A stretch of 64,000 nt of DNA from assembly GCF_003762835.1 (NCBI RefSeq), contig NZ_RJWA01000008.1, forward strand, positions 186,001 to 250,000, read 5' to 3'. Made by a program: the position numbers and the translations under genes. The notes below the pieces were generated by a model. That model worked only from the letters and a program-made list of their open reading frames with translations. It was not told where the DNA came from and did not search any database. How positions within the stretch are numbered: position 1 is the first letter of the stretch; each line of letters opens with the position of its first letter. Origin of the DNA: Micromonospora sp. HM5-17. Its GTDB lineage: Bacteria > Actinomycetota > Actinomycetes > Mycobacteriales > Micromonosporaceae. Of this stretch, positions 56,599 through 64,000 are shown in pieces.

Positions 56599-58004
56599 CG
56601 ACCGTTGACGGCGGTGTCGCCGGAACCCTGCCGATGCCCTGCCCCGAGCACGGGCCGCCCTACGCACCGGATCACCGGTTCTGTGAGGAGTGCGGCCGCG
56701 AGCTGGAGCGGGTCCCGGTCGACGCGGCGGGCGGGCAGGCCGCGGTCCCACCCGTGGACGTATCCGGCGGTGCGGCGCCTCAGACTCCCGGCCCCGGCTC
56801 CGGCGCCGCCGTCGTCCCGGCCGGCCCGACGCCGGGCACCGACGGTGGGCCACCGGCATCCGCCACAGGTGCGACTTCCGCCCCGTCCGCTCCGGGTGCG
56901 GCTTCCGGTCCGGAGACGGCGGCGGGGGAGGCCCTGGCGGGTCCGGACGTACCGGGCCGGCTCGACGCCCTTGCCGGACCGGCCACGTCAGCCAGCCGAC
57001 CGGCCGCCGCGCCGGCCGGACCACCGGAACCCGCCCAGCCGGCCGGACCCCAGGCCCCCGCAGGAACTCCCGCACCCGCCTTGGTCTCGTCCGCCGGGCC
57101 GGCGTGGTTGTCATCGCGCATGGCCGGCCAGCCCTGTCCCCGGTGCGGCGCCGTGCCCTCCGGCAATCCGGGCCACTGTGAGCGCTGCGGCCAACGCTGG
57201 CCGGTCGGCCGGGACCGGGCCGACCTCGACCTCGGTACGGTGGCGGCGGTGACCGACCGGGCGCGGCGGCGCCGCAACGAGGACGCGGTCGCCGTGGGAC
57301 GGTTTGGCCGGGCGACCGCGGCGGTCGTCTGCGACGGGGTGTCGACGTCGCTGCGCGCCGACGTCGCCGCGCATGCGGCGGCCGAGGGCGGGCTGATGGC
57401 GATGCTGTCCGCGCTGGCGGGTGGCGCCGCCGCGACCGAGGCGATCGTGACCGGCGCCCGCGCCGCCGCGGCGGCAACCCGGGCGACCGCCGTGGCCGAC
57501 GACGGAGCGGTGCCCCCGAGCTGCACCTACGTCGCCGCCGTGGTCACCGTCGGCTCGGTCACGGTCGGCTGGATCGGCGACAGCCGCGCGTACTGGCTCG
57601 GCCCGGACGGCGCGGCCGACGAGGCCACCTGTCTCACCATCGACGACTCGATCGTCGCGCGAATCCAGGCGGGCCGGCCGGTGCCGCCCGGTGCGGAACT
57701 GCACCCCACGTCGCGGGCGCTCGTCCGCTGGCTCGGTGCCGACTCGGCCGACACCGAACCGGAGGTGGTGACGTTCCAACCGACCCGGCCGGGACGGCTG
57801 GTCCTCTGCACCGACGGGTTGTCGCACTACCTGCCCGACCCGGTGGCGCTCGCGGCGCAGGTGCCGGGTGCGTCGGGTGGCACTCCGATCGCGATCGCCC
57901 GTGACCTGACCCGGTTCGCCGTGGAGTCCGGTGGGCACGACAACGTCGCCGTCGCCGTACTGCCCTTCCCGCCGGTCGCCCGTCCGACCGGTCCCGCGGT
58001 CTAG
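56595..58004 (+). CDS. PP2C-family serine/threonine phosphatase with zinc ribbons
   Basis: 469-residue PP2C. Two zinc-ribbon motifs, CPEHGPPYAPDHRFCEECG at the N terminus and CPRCGAVPSGNPGHCERCG near residue 180, frame a 110-residue Pro/Ala-rich linker. The phosphatase domain has RRRRNEDAVAVG, VVCDGVSTS, WIGDSRAYWL, LCTDGLSHYL and GGHDNVAVAVL with the metal-binding Asp residues. Overlap with pknG suggests that it reverses PknG action, perhaps on GarA/OdhI, or controls PknG itself. PknG operons usually lack a fused PP2C gene. Confidence 0.93.
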   Translation: MTTVDGGVAGTLPMPCPEHGPPYAPDHRFCEECGRELERVPVDAAGGQAAVPPVDVSGGAAPQTPGPGSGAAVVPAGPTPGTDGGPPASATGATSAPSAPGAASGPETAAGEALAGPDVPGRLDALAGPATSASRPAAAPAGPPEPAQPAGPQAPAGTPAPALVSSAGPAWLSSRMAGQPCPRCGAVPSGNPGHCERCGQRWPVGRDRADLDLGTVAAVTDRARRRRNEDAVAVGRFGRATAAVVCDGVSTSLRADVAAHAAAEGGLMAMLSALAGGAAATEAIVTGARAAAAATRATAVADDGAVPPSCTYVAAVVTVGSVTVGWIGDSRAYWLGPDGAADEATCLTIDDSIVARIQAGRPVPPGAELHPTSRALVRWLGADSADTEPEVVTFQPTRPGRLVLCTDGLSHYLPDPVALAAQVPGASGGTPIAIARDLTRFAVESGGHDNVAVAVLPFPPVARPTGPAV

Positions 58005-58131
58005 CAACGGCCACCGTCCGGGGGTTCCGTCGCCGGGTGCGGCATTCGGCGGCCGCGGGGCCGACCGACGGCGGCGGGCGCGCGCCGGCCGAGGCCGCGA
58101 TCCCACCGCCGTCGACGCCGGCGGCCGTCCC

Positions 58132-58153
58132 GGTCGGGCCACCCGGCCCGACC
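58132..58153. terminator. Bidirectional terminator
   Basis: GGTCGGGCC-ACCC-GGCCCGACC, a perfect 9-bp stem and four-base loop between the convergent PP2C and FKBP genes. Confidence 0.75.
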
Positions 58154-58200
58154 GCGGGCGACGCCGACTCCGCGTTCTCCGGGAACCGTCCCGGATGGCG

Positions 58201-58569
58201 CTACATCATGCTGACGAGATCGACGACAAAGACGAGGGTGGCGTTCGGCTTGATCCGGTTGCCGGCCCCCCGCCGGCCGTAGCCCAGGTGCGGCGGGACG
58301 ATGAGCCGGCGTCGCCCGCCGACCCGCATACCCAGGACGCCCCGGTCCCAGCCCTCGATGACCCGGCCACGCCCGACCTGGAAGCCGAACGGGGTACCCC
58401 GGTCCCACGAGGAGTCGAACTCCTCGCCGGTGTCGAACGAGACGCCGACGTAGTGCACCTCGGCCCACCGGCCGGGCTCGATCTCCGGGCCGGTGCCGAC
58501 GGTGATGTCCTCAATGACAAGGTCGGTCGGGGGAGGTCCCTCGACCGGACCCACGGTGGGCTTGTGCAT
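58201..58569 (-). CDS. FKBP-type peptidyl-prolyl cis-trans isomerase
   Basis: 122-residue FKBP that speeds proline isomerisation in folding proteins. Hallmarks: VHYVGVSFDTGEEFDSSWDR, FGFQVGRGRVIEGWDRGVLG, VGGRRRLIVPPHLGYG and LVFVVDLVSM. The active-site aromatic residues are in place. No signal peptide, so it should be cytosolic. ATG 58569 is the best start; a longer in-frame ORF exists upstream. Convergent with the PP2C gene. Confidence 0.93.
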   Translation of the reverse strand: MHKPTVGPVEGPPPTDLVIEDITVGTGPEIEPGRWAEVHYVGVSFDTGEEFDSSWDRGTPFGFQVGRGRVIEGWDRGVLGMRVGGRRRLIVPPHLGYGRRGAGNRIKPNATLVFVVDLVSMM

Positions 58570-58752
58570 TCCGGAAAGATACGGCGGCGCGGCCCCAAGA
58601 TCGTGTAGCACGTGCCGGTGGTGGAGATGCGTCGCGCTGCGAAACCGACGCGGCGCGGTGTCGTGGTCCGTCGGCGCGGAGACCCGGGCGATTCCCGGCC
58701 AGGAGGACAATTCGGTTGCGTCCGCTCCGGCTGGCTGAGCTACGGTGGACCC

Positions 58753-58869
58753 GTGTCAGGCACGTTTCACGCCCTGATCCGCGGCTTCCTGACCGGGATG
58801 CGCACCGCGGGTAGGGCCATCCAGCTTCTGCTGCGCCACCGGGCCGGGCGATCCGCCCTGGCCGGCTGA
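58753..58869 (+). CDS. Possible small leaderless ORF
   Basis: 38-codon frame starting at GTG 58753, only six bases after a TACGGT minus-10-like hexamer at 58741-58746, as in leaderless actinobacterial mRNAs. It encodes a basic peptide with a short amphipathic helix (FHALIRGFLTGMRTAGRAIQ). It precedes the erm-like gene by about 350 bases. It may be a leader peptide or unrelated; evidence is thin. Confidence 0.3.
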   Translation: MSGTFHALIRGFLTGMRTAGRAIQLLLRHRAGRSALAG

Positions 58870-59216
58870 GCGCAGCGAGCCGAGCGACCACCGGCGTCCC
58901 CGTCGTCTGACGCGGTGACGGTCGCGTACGTCCGCTTGCCGGCGCCCCGCGCCGCCTGACCCCGCCTCGTCTCGCATCTCCGCGCGACGCGTCTGCCCCG
59001 TCTCCGTACGGCGGCGTTGGCCCGTCGGCCGCCGCCCGGCGTCCGGTGGCGGTCGCACCGAGGTGGGCGCGTCTGGTGTACGGGGCGGGGCGCGGGCCGT
59101 CGCCCACGCACGTCCAGGGTCACCCGAGTCCAGACCACCTCGGGACAGGTCCCGGCCGTGCGCGTGCCGCCTGTCCCGCGAGCCTGCCCGGCCGCGCCGG
59201 GCGAGAGGACACGGCT
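58870..59216. other. Intergenic region before erm-like gene
   Basis: 347 bases, very GC-rich, with no supported gene. GAGAGGA precedes the erm start. I could not identify an attenuator stem with confidence. Confidence 0.35.
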
Positions 59217-60050
59217 GTGCCACGCGACAGTGTCGACCAGACGAACCGACCCCGCCGGGCCGCCTCCGGTCCCCGGACCGCCCGGGATCGGTCCCGGCGG
59301 GTGTTCGGACAGAACTTTCTCCGAGACAGACGAACCATTGACCAGATCATCGCCGCCGCCCGACCCGACCCGGACCGGCTGATCCTCGAGATCGGCGCCG
59401 GGGAGGGGGCGCTGACCAGGGAGCTGGCCCGGCTCTGTCGCCGGGTCGTCGCGTACGAGATCGACCTCGATCTGGTGGCGCGGCTGCGCGCGGAACTCGG
59501 GGCCGCGGTGCGGGTGGTGCCCGGGGACTTCGTCGCGGCGCGACCACCCCGGGAGCCGTTCGCGGTGGTCGGGAACATCCCGTACGCCTCGACCAGCAGG
59601 ATCGTCGACTGGTGCCTGGCCGCGCCCGGGCTGACCTCCGCGACCCTGGTCACCCAGCTGGAGTACGCCCGGAAGCGCTGTGGCGACTATGGGCGCTGGA
59701 CGCTGCGAACCGTGCAGACCTGGCCGCGGTTTCACTGGCGGCTGGCCGGCCGGATTCCCCGCGAGCGGTTCCGGCCGATGCCCGCGGTGGACTCGGCGAT
59801 CCTGCGCCTGGATCGTCGCCCGGTCGACCTGCTGCCGCCCCGCCAGCTCGGCGCGTACCGGCGGTTCGTGGCGCTGGGGTTCAGCGGCGTGGGCGGCTCG
59901 TTGCGCGCCTCGCTGTCTCGCTGCTATCCGGTCCGCCGGGTGGACGCCGCCCTGCGGGCCAACCGGGTGGACGCCGACACGCTGGTCGGGTACGTCTGGC
60001 CGGAACAGTGGCTCGCACTGTTCCGGGCGCTCCACTCCGACCGCCGCTGA
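59217..60050 (+). CDS. Erm-type 23S rRNA adenine N6-dimethyltransferase
   Basis: 277-residue methyltransferase of the Erm/KsgA family. VFGQNFLRDRRTIDQIIAAA is the GQNFL motif; EIGAGEGALTRELARL is the SAM loop; GNIPYASTSRIVDWCL is motif IV with NIPY. The TRL-type C-terminal helices (VGYVWPEQWLALF) fit Erm rather than KsgA, as does the lack of a dim1-type extended end. Erm dimethylates A2058 of 23S rRNA and gives resistance to macrolides, lincosamides and streptogramin B. GTG 59217 follows GAGAGGA. No macrolide cluster is adjacent, so it is likely intrinsic resistance. Confidence 0.88.
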   Translation: MPRDSVDQTNRPRRAASGPRTARDRSRRVFGQNFLRDRRTIDQIIAAARPDPDRLILEIGAGEGALTRELARLCRRVVAYEIDLDLVARLRAELGAAVRVVPGDFVAARPPREPFAVVGNIPYASTSRIVDWCLAAPGLTSATLVTQLEYARKRCGDYGRWTLRTVQTWPRFHWRLAGRIPRERFRPMPAVDSAILRLDRRPVDLLPPRQLGAYRRFVALGFSGVGGSLRASLSRCYPVRRVDAALRANRVDADTLVGYVWPEQWLALFRALHSDRR

Positions 60051-60172
60051 GTTCCGGCCGGGACGGTACCGATGACTGGGGCGCCGCCGAAACCGACGCG
60101 TGCTCGGCCGGCGACCGGCCCCCAGGGGTCGCGGCCTCCTGGGCGGCGCGGCCGGTGGCCGGTCTCCTGATG

Positions 60173-60198
60173 GCGTGCCGGCGACCGGCCCGGCACGC
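60173..60198. terminator. Bidirectional terminator
   Basis: GCGTGCCGG (60173-60181) and CCGGCACGC (60190-60198) make a perfect 9-bp stem between the convergent erm-like and AmaP-like genes. Confidence 0.7.
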
Positions 60199-60249
60199 AC
60201 GCCGGTCAGCGGGCCGGGCTGGCCACCTCCGGCCCGGTGGGGACGCCCG

Positions 60250-60852
60250 TCAGCGGACCCGGGCCGGGCCGGAGGTGTCGATCCGCGCGATCACCTCGAG
60301 CCGGCCCGGGACCAGCCCGGAGGTGGCCCGGAACCGCCCGACCGCGGCCGAGACGTGATCCCGGACGGTGGTCAGCGCGGCCCGGGAGCCGAGCTGCAAC
60401 TCGATCCAGAGCTCGGGGTCCGCGGCGGTGCCGGCGAGCACGACGGAGGCCCGGCGGACCTGGGGGTCCCGGGCCAGGTCCCGCTCGAGGCCGCGCACCA
60501 GGCAGGCGCCGCGTACCCGGGTGGTGCCCGGCGGCAGTCCAGCCGCGCCGGCGGCCGGACCCGTGACGGTCCGCAGGTCCAGGTCGCCCATGGCCGGGTG
60601 CCGGCGGGGCCGGAGCTGCCGTCCGAGCAGATGGGCACCGAGCCAGGCGAGGAGGAGCCCGAGCGCGCCGAGGATGGCGAGGCCCCACGGTTCGATGGCC
60701 CGCCAGAGGCGGAGCAGGCCCGACCAGATCAGCGGCGCATCCTCGTCCACCCCCGCGAGATGACCGAGGCTGGCGACCAGCCCGACCACGCCGATCGTGG
60801 TCAGGACCAGCCCGACGATCGTCCAGAGCACCCGCAGGCTGCTGTTCGTCAT
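60250..60852 (-). CDS. AmaP-like alkaline shock membrane anchor protein
   Basis: 200-residue membrane protein with two hydrophobic helices (about 8-30 and 55-75), then a cytosolic alpha/beta domain. VLWTIVGLVLTTIGVVGLVA and GLAILGALGLLLAWLGAHLLG fit the AmaP family, which anchors Asp23-like proteins. It is the last gene of a minus-strand operon with DUF2273, two Asp23-like and a DUF6286 protein. Confidence 0.82.
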   Translation of the reverse strand: MTNSSLRVLWTIVGLVLTTIGVVGLVASLGHLAGVDEDAPLIWSGLLRLWRAIEPWGLAILGALGLLLAWLGAHLLGRQLRPRRHPAMGDLDLRTVTGPAAGAAGLPPGTTRVRGACLVRGLERDLARDPQVRRASVVLAGTAADPELWIELQLGSRAALTTVRDHVSAAVGRFRATSGLVPGRLEVIARIDTSGPARVR

Positions 60853-60865
60853 CTCCTCGGCCGCC

Positions 60866-61414
60866 TCACCGTCGCAGCCGAATCCCGGCGAGCGGGACGG
60901 GTCGCGGCCCGACCATGTCGACGTGGACCGGGTCGTCCGGGTCGGCCCCGAGCCGCGCCAACTCGCGCCGGACCGCGTTCTCCACCGCCGTACCGAGCGA
61001 CGCCTCCCCGACGGCCCGGACCCGGGTCCGCCACCCGCCGCCCTCCCGGCGGACCATCACGCTCGCGAAGGCCACCCCCGGGACGCTGTCCGCCGTACCC
61101 GCCAGGTGGCGTTCGACCGAACGTCGCTGGAGATGCCACCCGTCCGCGAGCCGGGTCGGCAGCCGCTCCGGCTTCCACCGGACGGTTTGCCCGACAAGGA
61201 TCAGCAGGCCGGTAACACCGGCGGTGACGATCCCGGTCCGGACCCAGGGGTCACGCAGCCGGGTGGTGGTGAGGGCGCGGTACCAGCTCTCGTGGTCGAC
61301 CACCAGTCCCGGCCGGTGCAGCGCCACGGCGAAGACCTCGATGATCACGAGTGCGCCGCCCCCCAGCAGGGTGAGGGCCAGCAGGATCGCGGCGAGCCGG
61401 TTGATCAGGCGCAC
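60866..61414 (-). CDS. DUF6286-like membrane protein
   Basis: 182-residue protein with two hydrophobic helices (LAAILLALTLLGGGALVII at the start, and IVTAGVTGLLILVG) and a soluble C-terminal domain. Its layout is similar to the downstream AmaP-like protein. The GTG at 61414 lies two bases after the upstream stop codon. Its role is likely structural in the Asp23 membrane complex. Confidence 0.75.
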   Translation of the reverse strand: MRLINRLAAILLALTLLGGGALVIIEVFAVALHRPGLVVDHESWYRALTTTRLRDPWVRTGIVTAGVTGLLILVGQTVRWKPERLPTRLADGWHLQRRSVERHLAGTADSVPGVAFASVMVRREGGGWRTRVRAVGEASLGTAVENAVRRELARLGADPDDPVHVDMVGPRPVPLAGIRLRR

Positions 61415-61415
61415 C

Positions 61416-61853
61416 TCAACCCCCGGCGGACGGTTCCGGCAGGTCGATGTCGTCGACGACCACCTCGACGGAGGGGTGCTGGCCAAACCCGTCCAGTACG
61501 TGGCGGACCGCGGCGCGGACTCGTCCGGCGAGCGGACCGATCGGCACGGCGGCGACCTCGACGTGCACCTCGACCGGATCACCGAGCCGGATGCCGGGAA
61601 TCGTGCCGCCCGGGAACTGGGTCGACACCTCGACGCCACCGCTGCCGGAAGCGAGCCGGGTCACCCCGGGCACGGCGAGCACCGCCGTCCGCACCGCCGT
61701 GGCGACGGCACGCGCGTCCGGGGCAGCGTGGGCCGGGGTGCCGGTGGAGCTGCCCGGTCCACCGGACGTCCCGGACGGGCGTGCCGGTTCACCGGTCGTC
61801 CCGGCGGCGTTCGCCGGTGGCCCGGCGGTCGCCACCGTCGGCCGCGCGGTCAT
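61416..61853 (-). CDS. Asp23/Gls24-like protein (short form)
   Basis: 145 residues. After an Ala/Gly/Pro-rich N terminus of 45 residues comes a small Asp23-like domain: VRTAVLAVPGVTRLASG and RVRAAVRHVLDGFGQHPSVE. It lacks the long beta core of full-length Asp23, so it may be a divergent partner. Its start overlaps the Asp23 stop (ATGA) and its stop is next to the DUF6286 start. Confidence 0.75.
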   Translation of the reverse strand: MTARPTVATAGPPANAAGTTGEPARPSGTSGGPGSSTGTPAHAAPDARAVATAVRTAVLAVPGVTRLASGSGGVEVSTQFPGGTIPGIRLGDPVEVHVEVAAVPIGPLAGRVRAAVRHVLDGFGQHPSVEVVVDDIDLPEPSAGG

Positions 61854-62350
61854 TGCCCCTGCGGGGAGCGACCGTCGTCGCGGCCCTCCTGGTCACCCTC
61901 GACGTAGACGTCGTCGACGTTGATGTTCACCTCGACGACCTTCAGGCCGGTCATCCCCTCGACCCGTTCGACGACGTTCCGGCGTACCGCCTCGGAGACG
62001 TCGACGATGCTCTGGCCGTACCAGGTGACCACGTCGAGGTCGATGGCCGCCTCCCGCTCGCCCACCTCGACGGAGACGCCCTGCCGGATGTTCTCGGCGC
62101 CGCCCGGTACCAGGCCGCGTAACTGTCCCACCCGCCGGGCGATCCCGGCACCCATCGAGTGCACACCCGGGATCTCGCGGGCGGCGAACCCGGCGATCTT
62201 GGCGACCACACCCTCGGCGATTCGGGTCTTGCCGGCCTCGGTGGTCAGTTGGGCCCGCGCCGGCTCCCCGCCGGGGCGGCTCGGCCCCGGCGCCGTCGCT
62301 CGGTTCGCGTCCGTGGTTGCGGAACTGGCATCGGCCATCTTCGTCCCCAT
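61850..62350 (-). CDS. Asp23/Gls24-family envelope stress protein
   Basis: 166-residue Asp23 family protein. KTRIAEGVVAKIAGFAAREI begins the domain, VSVEVGEREAAIDLDVVTWY is the conserved core, and VERVEGMTGLKVVEVNINVD ends it. Asp23 proteins form membrane-bound oligomers that report or buffer cell-envelope stress in Gram-positive bacteria. Start is ATG 62350 or ATG 62338; the latter has a better ribosome site. Second gene of the operon after DUF2273. Confidence 0.9.
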   Translation of the reverse strand: MGTKMADASSATTDANRATAPGPSRPGGEPARAQLTTEAGKTRIAEGVVAKIAGFAAREIPGVHSMGAGIARRVGQLRGLVPGGAENIRQGVSVEVGEREAAIDLDVVTWYGQSIVDVSEAVRRNVVERVEGMTGLKVVEVNINVDDVYVEGDQEGRDDGRSPQGQ

Positions 62351-62432
62351 CTCTTCCGGCGGAGGGTCGTCCCGTCCGCCCGTTGCCGGTCTTCGGGCCG
62401 GTGGCGGTGGGCCCGGCCGGGGCGCGTGTCCG

Positions 62433-62621
62433 TCAGCGCCGCCGCGGTGCGGAGGTTCGGTCGGCCAGGCCGGCGACCGTGATGTCACCGTCGAGCACGC
62501 GGACGACAAGCCAGCCGACCAGGCCGGCGAGCAGCGCACCGGCCGCCGCGCCGAACCCGGCGACGGCCCACACCGTCGCGACGAGGAAGCCGGCGACGAA
62601 ACCGAACTGTTGGCGGGACAT
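62433..62621 (-). CDS. DUF2273-like small membrane protein
   Basis: 62-residue hydrophobic protein: FVAGFLVATVWAVAGFGAAA and ALLAGLVGWLVVRVLDGDI are two helices with a Gly/Ala-rich middle, as in the DUF2273 family found with Asp23. It probably helps anchor the complex. GGGAGG precedes the ATG at five bases. It is the first gene of the operon; a perfect CRP-type site lies 85 bases upstream. Confidence 0.82.
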   Translation of the reverse strand: MSRQQFGFVAGFLVATVWAVAGFGAAAGALLAGLVGWLVVRVLDGDITVAGLADRTSAPRRR

Positions 62622-62705
62622 GCGTTCCTCCCGTGGCACGGCGGCAGGTCCGATCTGGCATACACGCTCTGGCCGGAGTCGAACCCGGCACCGCCGGAAC
62701 CATGG

Positions 62706-62721
62706 TGTGATCTAGATCACA
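62706..62721. promoter_or_regulatory. Perfect CRP-type operator
   Basis: TGTGATCTAGATCACA, a perfect 16-bp palindrome matching the classical CRP consensus TGTGA-N6-TCACA. It lies 85 bases upstream of the first gene of the Asp23 operon and 111 bases beyond the end of the MFS gene. Actinobacterial CRP/GlxR-type regulators recognise the same sequence. Confidence 0.75.
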
Positions 62722-62831
62722 TATCCGCCAGGGGTGGGCGCCCGCCGTTGACCCGCCAGCGCCGCCCCTCGTACGCCAGCCGCGCAGGGTGGGCCCTGGG
62801 CCTAGTCGAAGCCGCGACCGCGTCGGGCCGG

Positions 62832-64000
62832 TCAGCCGCCGCGGGCGGCCGCGGCAGGGGCACCGAGCCGTGCGGTTCGGCTGTCCACGACGGCGGCCAC
62901 CAGGGCGACCAGGACGAAGCCGATGGTGGCCAGGAGCGCCTCCCGGAACGCCAACGACCAGTCACCGTGGGCCGCCAGGGCGCCGAAGAAGATCGCGCCG
63001 ACGCCGGCGATTCCGGCCGCCGCGCCGATCCGCTGGCCGGTCTGGAGCATGCCGGCGGCGCTGCCCGCCTGGTCGACCGGCACCTCGGAAAGGGTGAGCG
63101 TCTGGTTGGGGGTGATGACCAGGCCGCTGCCGAGCCCCGCCAGCAACAGCGGCGCGGCGATGGCGACCGACGCGCCGCGACCGGGCGTGAGGTGCAGCGC
63201 GACCGCCATCCCGGCGAGCCCGAGCGCCACCGTGGCCAGGCCGAGCGCCACCAGCGACCGTCCGAACCGGTTGACGATCCGGCCGCCGAGCGTCGCTGTG
63301 ACCGCCGAACCGAGCGCGAACGGCGTGACCGCCAGCCCTGCCTCCAGAGCCTGGTACCGGAGCCCGATCTGCAGGTACAGCGGGTAGAGGAAGAAGACCG
63401 CGACGAAGCCGGCGAAGTAGAGCAGCCCGATCAGCGCACCCAGGGTGTACGACCGCAGCCGGAACAGCGCGAGGTCGAAGAGCGGCTCCCGACGCCGGCG
63501 GTACCGCAGTTCCCAGCCGACGAAGCCGAGCAGCGCCAGGAGACCGGCCGGGACCAGCAGCCACACGAGCGCCCCCCGCCACTGCCGCCCCTGCACGAGT
63601 GGCAGCAGGAGGAGGGTGACACCGAGTCCGAGCAGCAGTACGCCGACCGGGTCGAGGCTCTGCCGCCGTACCGGCTTCCCCGAGGCGGTCGGGAACAGCC
63701 GCCAGCCGAAGACGACCGCGGCGATGCCGACCGGGATGTTGACGAAGAACACCCACCGCCAGCCCTCCGGCGCGCCGCCGAGTTCGATGAGCGCGCCGCC
63801 GAGCAGCGGACCGACCGCGGTGGAGACTCCGATCGTGCTCCCGAGCATGCCGAACGGGCGGCCCCGGGCCGCGCCCGGGTAGAGCTGCTGGATCAGCCCG
63901 GTCACCTGCGGGTTGATGAGCCCGGCCGCCGCGCCCTGGAGCAACCGGGCGCCGATCAGCCAGGCGGGGGACCGGGCGAGCCCGGCCGCCGCGCTGGTCG
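62832..64000 (-). CDS. DHA2-family MFS drug exporter (partial)
   Basis: The 3-prime 389 codons of a 14-helix MFS transporter; the start lies beyond the window. ARLLQGAAAGLINPQVTGLI and GRPFGMLGSTIGVSTAVGPL (motif C of DHA2 antiporters) are visible, followed by WRWVFFVNIPVGIAAVVF and several hydrophobic helices. Such proteins export drugs or natural products using the proton gradient. It runs in the same direction as the Asp23 operon, separated by 210 bases that contain a CRP-type palindrome. Confidence 0.9.
   Translation of the reverse strand, partial: TSAAAGLARSPAWLIGARLLQGAAAGLINPQVTGLIQQLYPGAARGRPFGMLGSTIGVSTAVGPLLGGALIELGGAPEGWRWVFFVNIPVGIAAVVFGWRLFPTASGKPVRRQSLDPVGVLLLGLGVTLLLLPLVQGRQWRGALVWLLVPAGLLALLGFVGWELRYRRRREPLFDLALFRLRSYTLGALIGLLYFAGFVAVFFLYPLYLQIGLRYQALEAGLAVTPFALGSAVTATLGGRIVNRFGRSLVALGLATVALGLAGMAVALHLTPGRGASVAIAAPLLLAGLGSGLVITPNQTLTLSEVPVDQAGSAAGMLQTGQRIGAAAGIAGVGAIFFGALAAHGDWSLAFREALLATIGFVLVALVAAVVDSRTARLGAPAAAARGG

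Overview
The window is very GC-rich, with coding sequences strongly biased to G or C at third positions, many GTG starts, 4-base ATGA/GTGA overlaps inside operons and actinobacterial families (Lsr2, PknG-GlnX-GlnH, SARP, conservon-type sensor plus roadblock protein, whiE-like type II PKS). This points to a filamentous actinomycete; the overall flavour suggests Micromonosporaceae, which is inference only. Sixty-four genes or candidate genes are listed. The first (sugar-binding lipoprotein) and last (MFS exporter) run off the ends. No rRNA, tRNA, CRISPR array, insertion sequence or prophage was seen.

Layout. 1-12.5 kb: metabolic genes: a sugar ABC-transporter lipoprotein behind two LacI-type palindromes, a membrane-anchored metallophosphoesterase, a GntR regulator divergent from 5-oxoprolinase genes pxpA-pxpB-pxpC with a textbook FCD-GntR operator between them, a DUF6807-cupin-Gfo/Idh/MocA operon, a Tat-type solute-binding protein and a GNAT. 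12.9-25.9 kb: FkbM methyltransferase, then a whiE/spore-pigment-like type II polyketide cluster. One arm (minus) holds an FAD hydroxylase, a TcmI-type cyclase and a SARP activator. The other (plus) is a nine-gene, mostly translationally coupled operon: second TcmI cyclase, fused AccD-AccA, BCCP, biotin carboxylase, an ACP fused to a START-type aromatase/cyclase, cupin, KS-alpha, KS-beta, ABM monooxygenase. The intergenic region carries three pairs of direct repeats at exact 11-bp pitch, the arrangement SARPs bind.

26-31.8 kb: DUF1622 membrane protein, secreted GH18 chitinase with a ricin-type lectin domain, an ECF sigma factor divergent from its putative membrane anti-sigma factor, and a cytochrome P450. 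32.1-41 kb: an XRE regulator, then a truncated conservon (CvnA-like sensor and CvnB-like roadblock protein, without the DUF742 and GTPase partners) running directly into a complete Liv-type ABC transporter. 41-51.3 kb: methyltransferase, lipoprotein, a papain-like protease next to a chagasin-like inhibitor and preceded by 24-bp tandem repeats, DoxX, thiolase, DUF1349, L,D-transpeptidase, Lsr2 and an Sfp-type phosphopantetheinyl transferase that could activate the pigment ACP.

51.5-58 kb: glnX-glnH-pknG followed by an overlapping PP2C phosphatase, a kinase/phosphatase pair tied to amino-acid sensing. 58.2-64 kb: FKBP prolyl isomerase, an Erm-type 23S rRNA methyltransferase, an Asp23/alkaline-shock membrane operon preceded by a perfect CRP-type palindrome, and the MFS exporter. 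Strong hairpin terminators separate most of these blocks.
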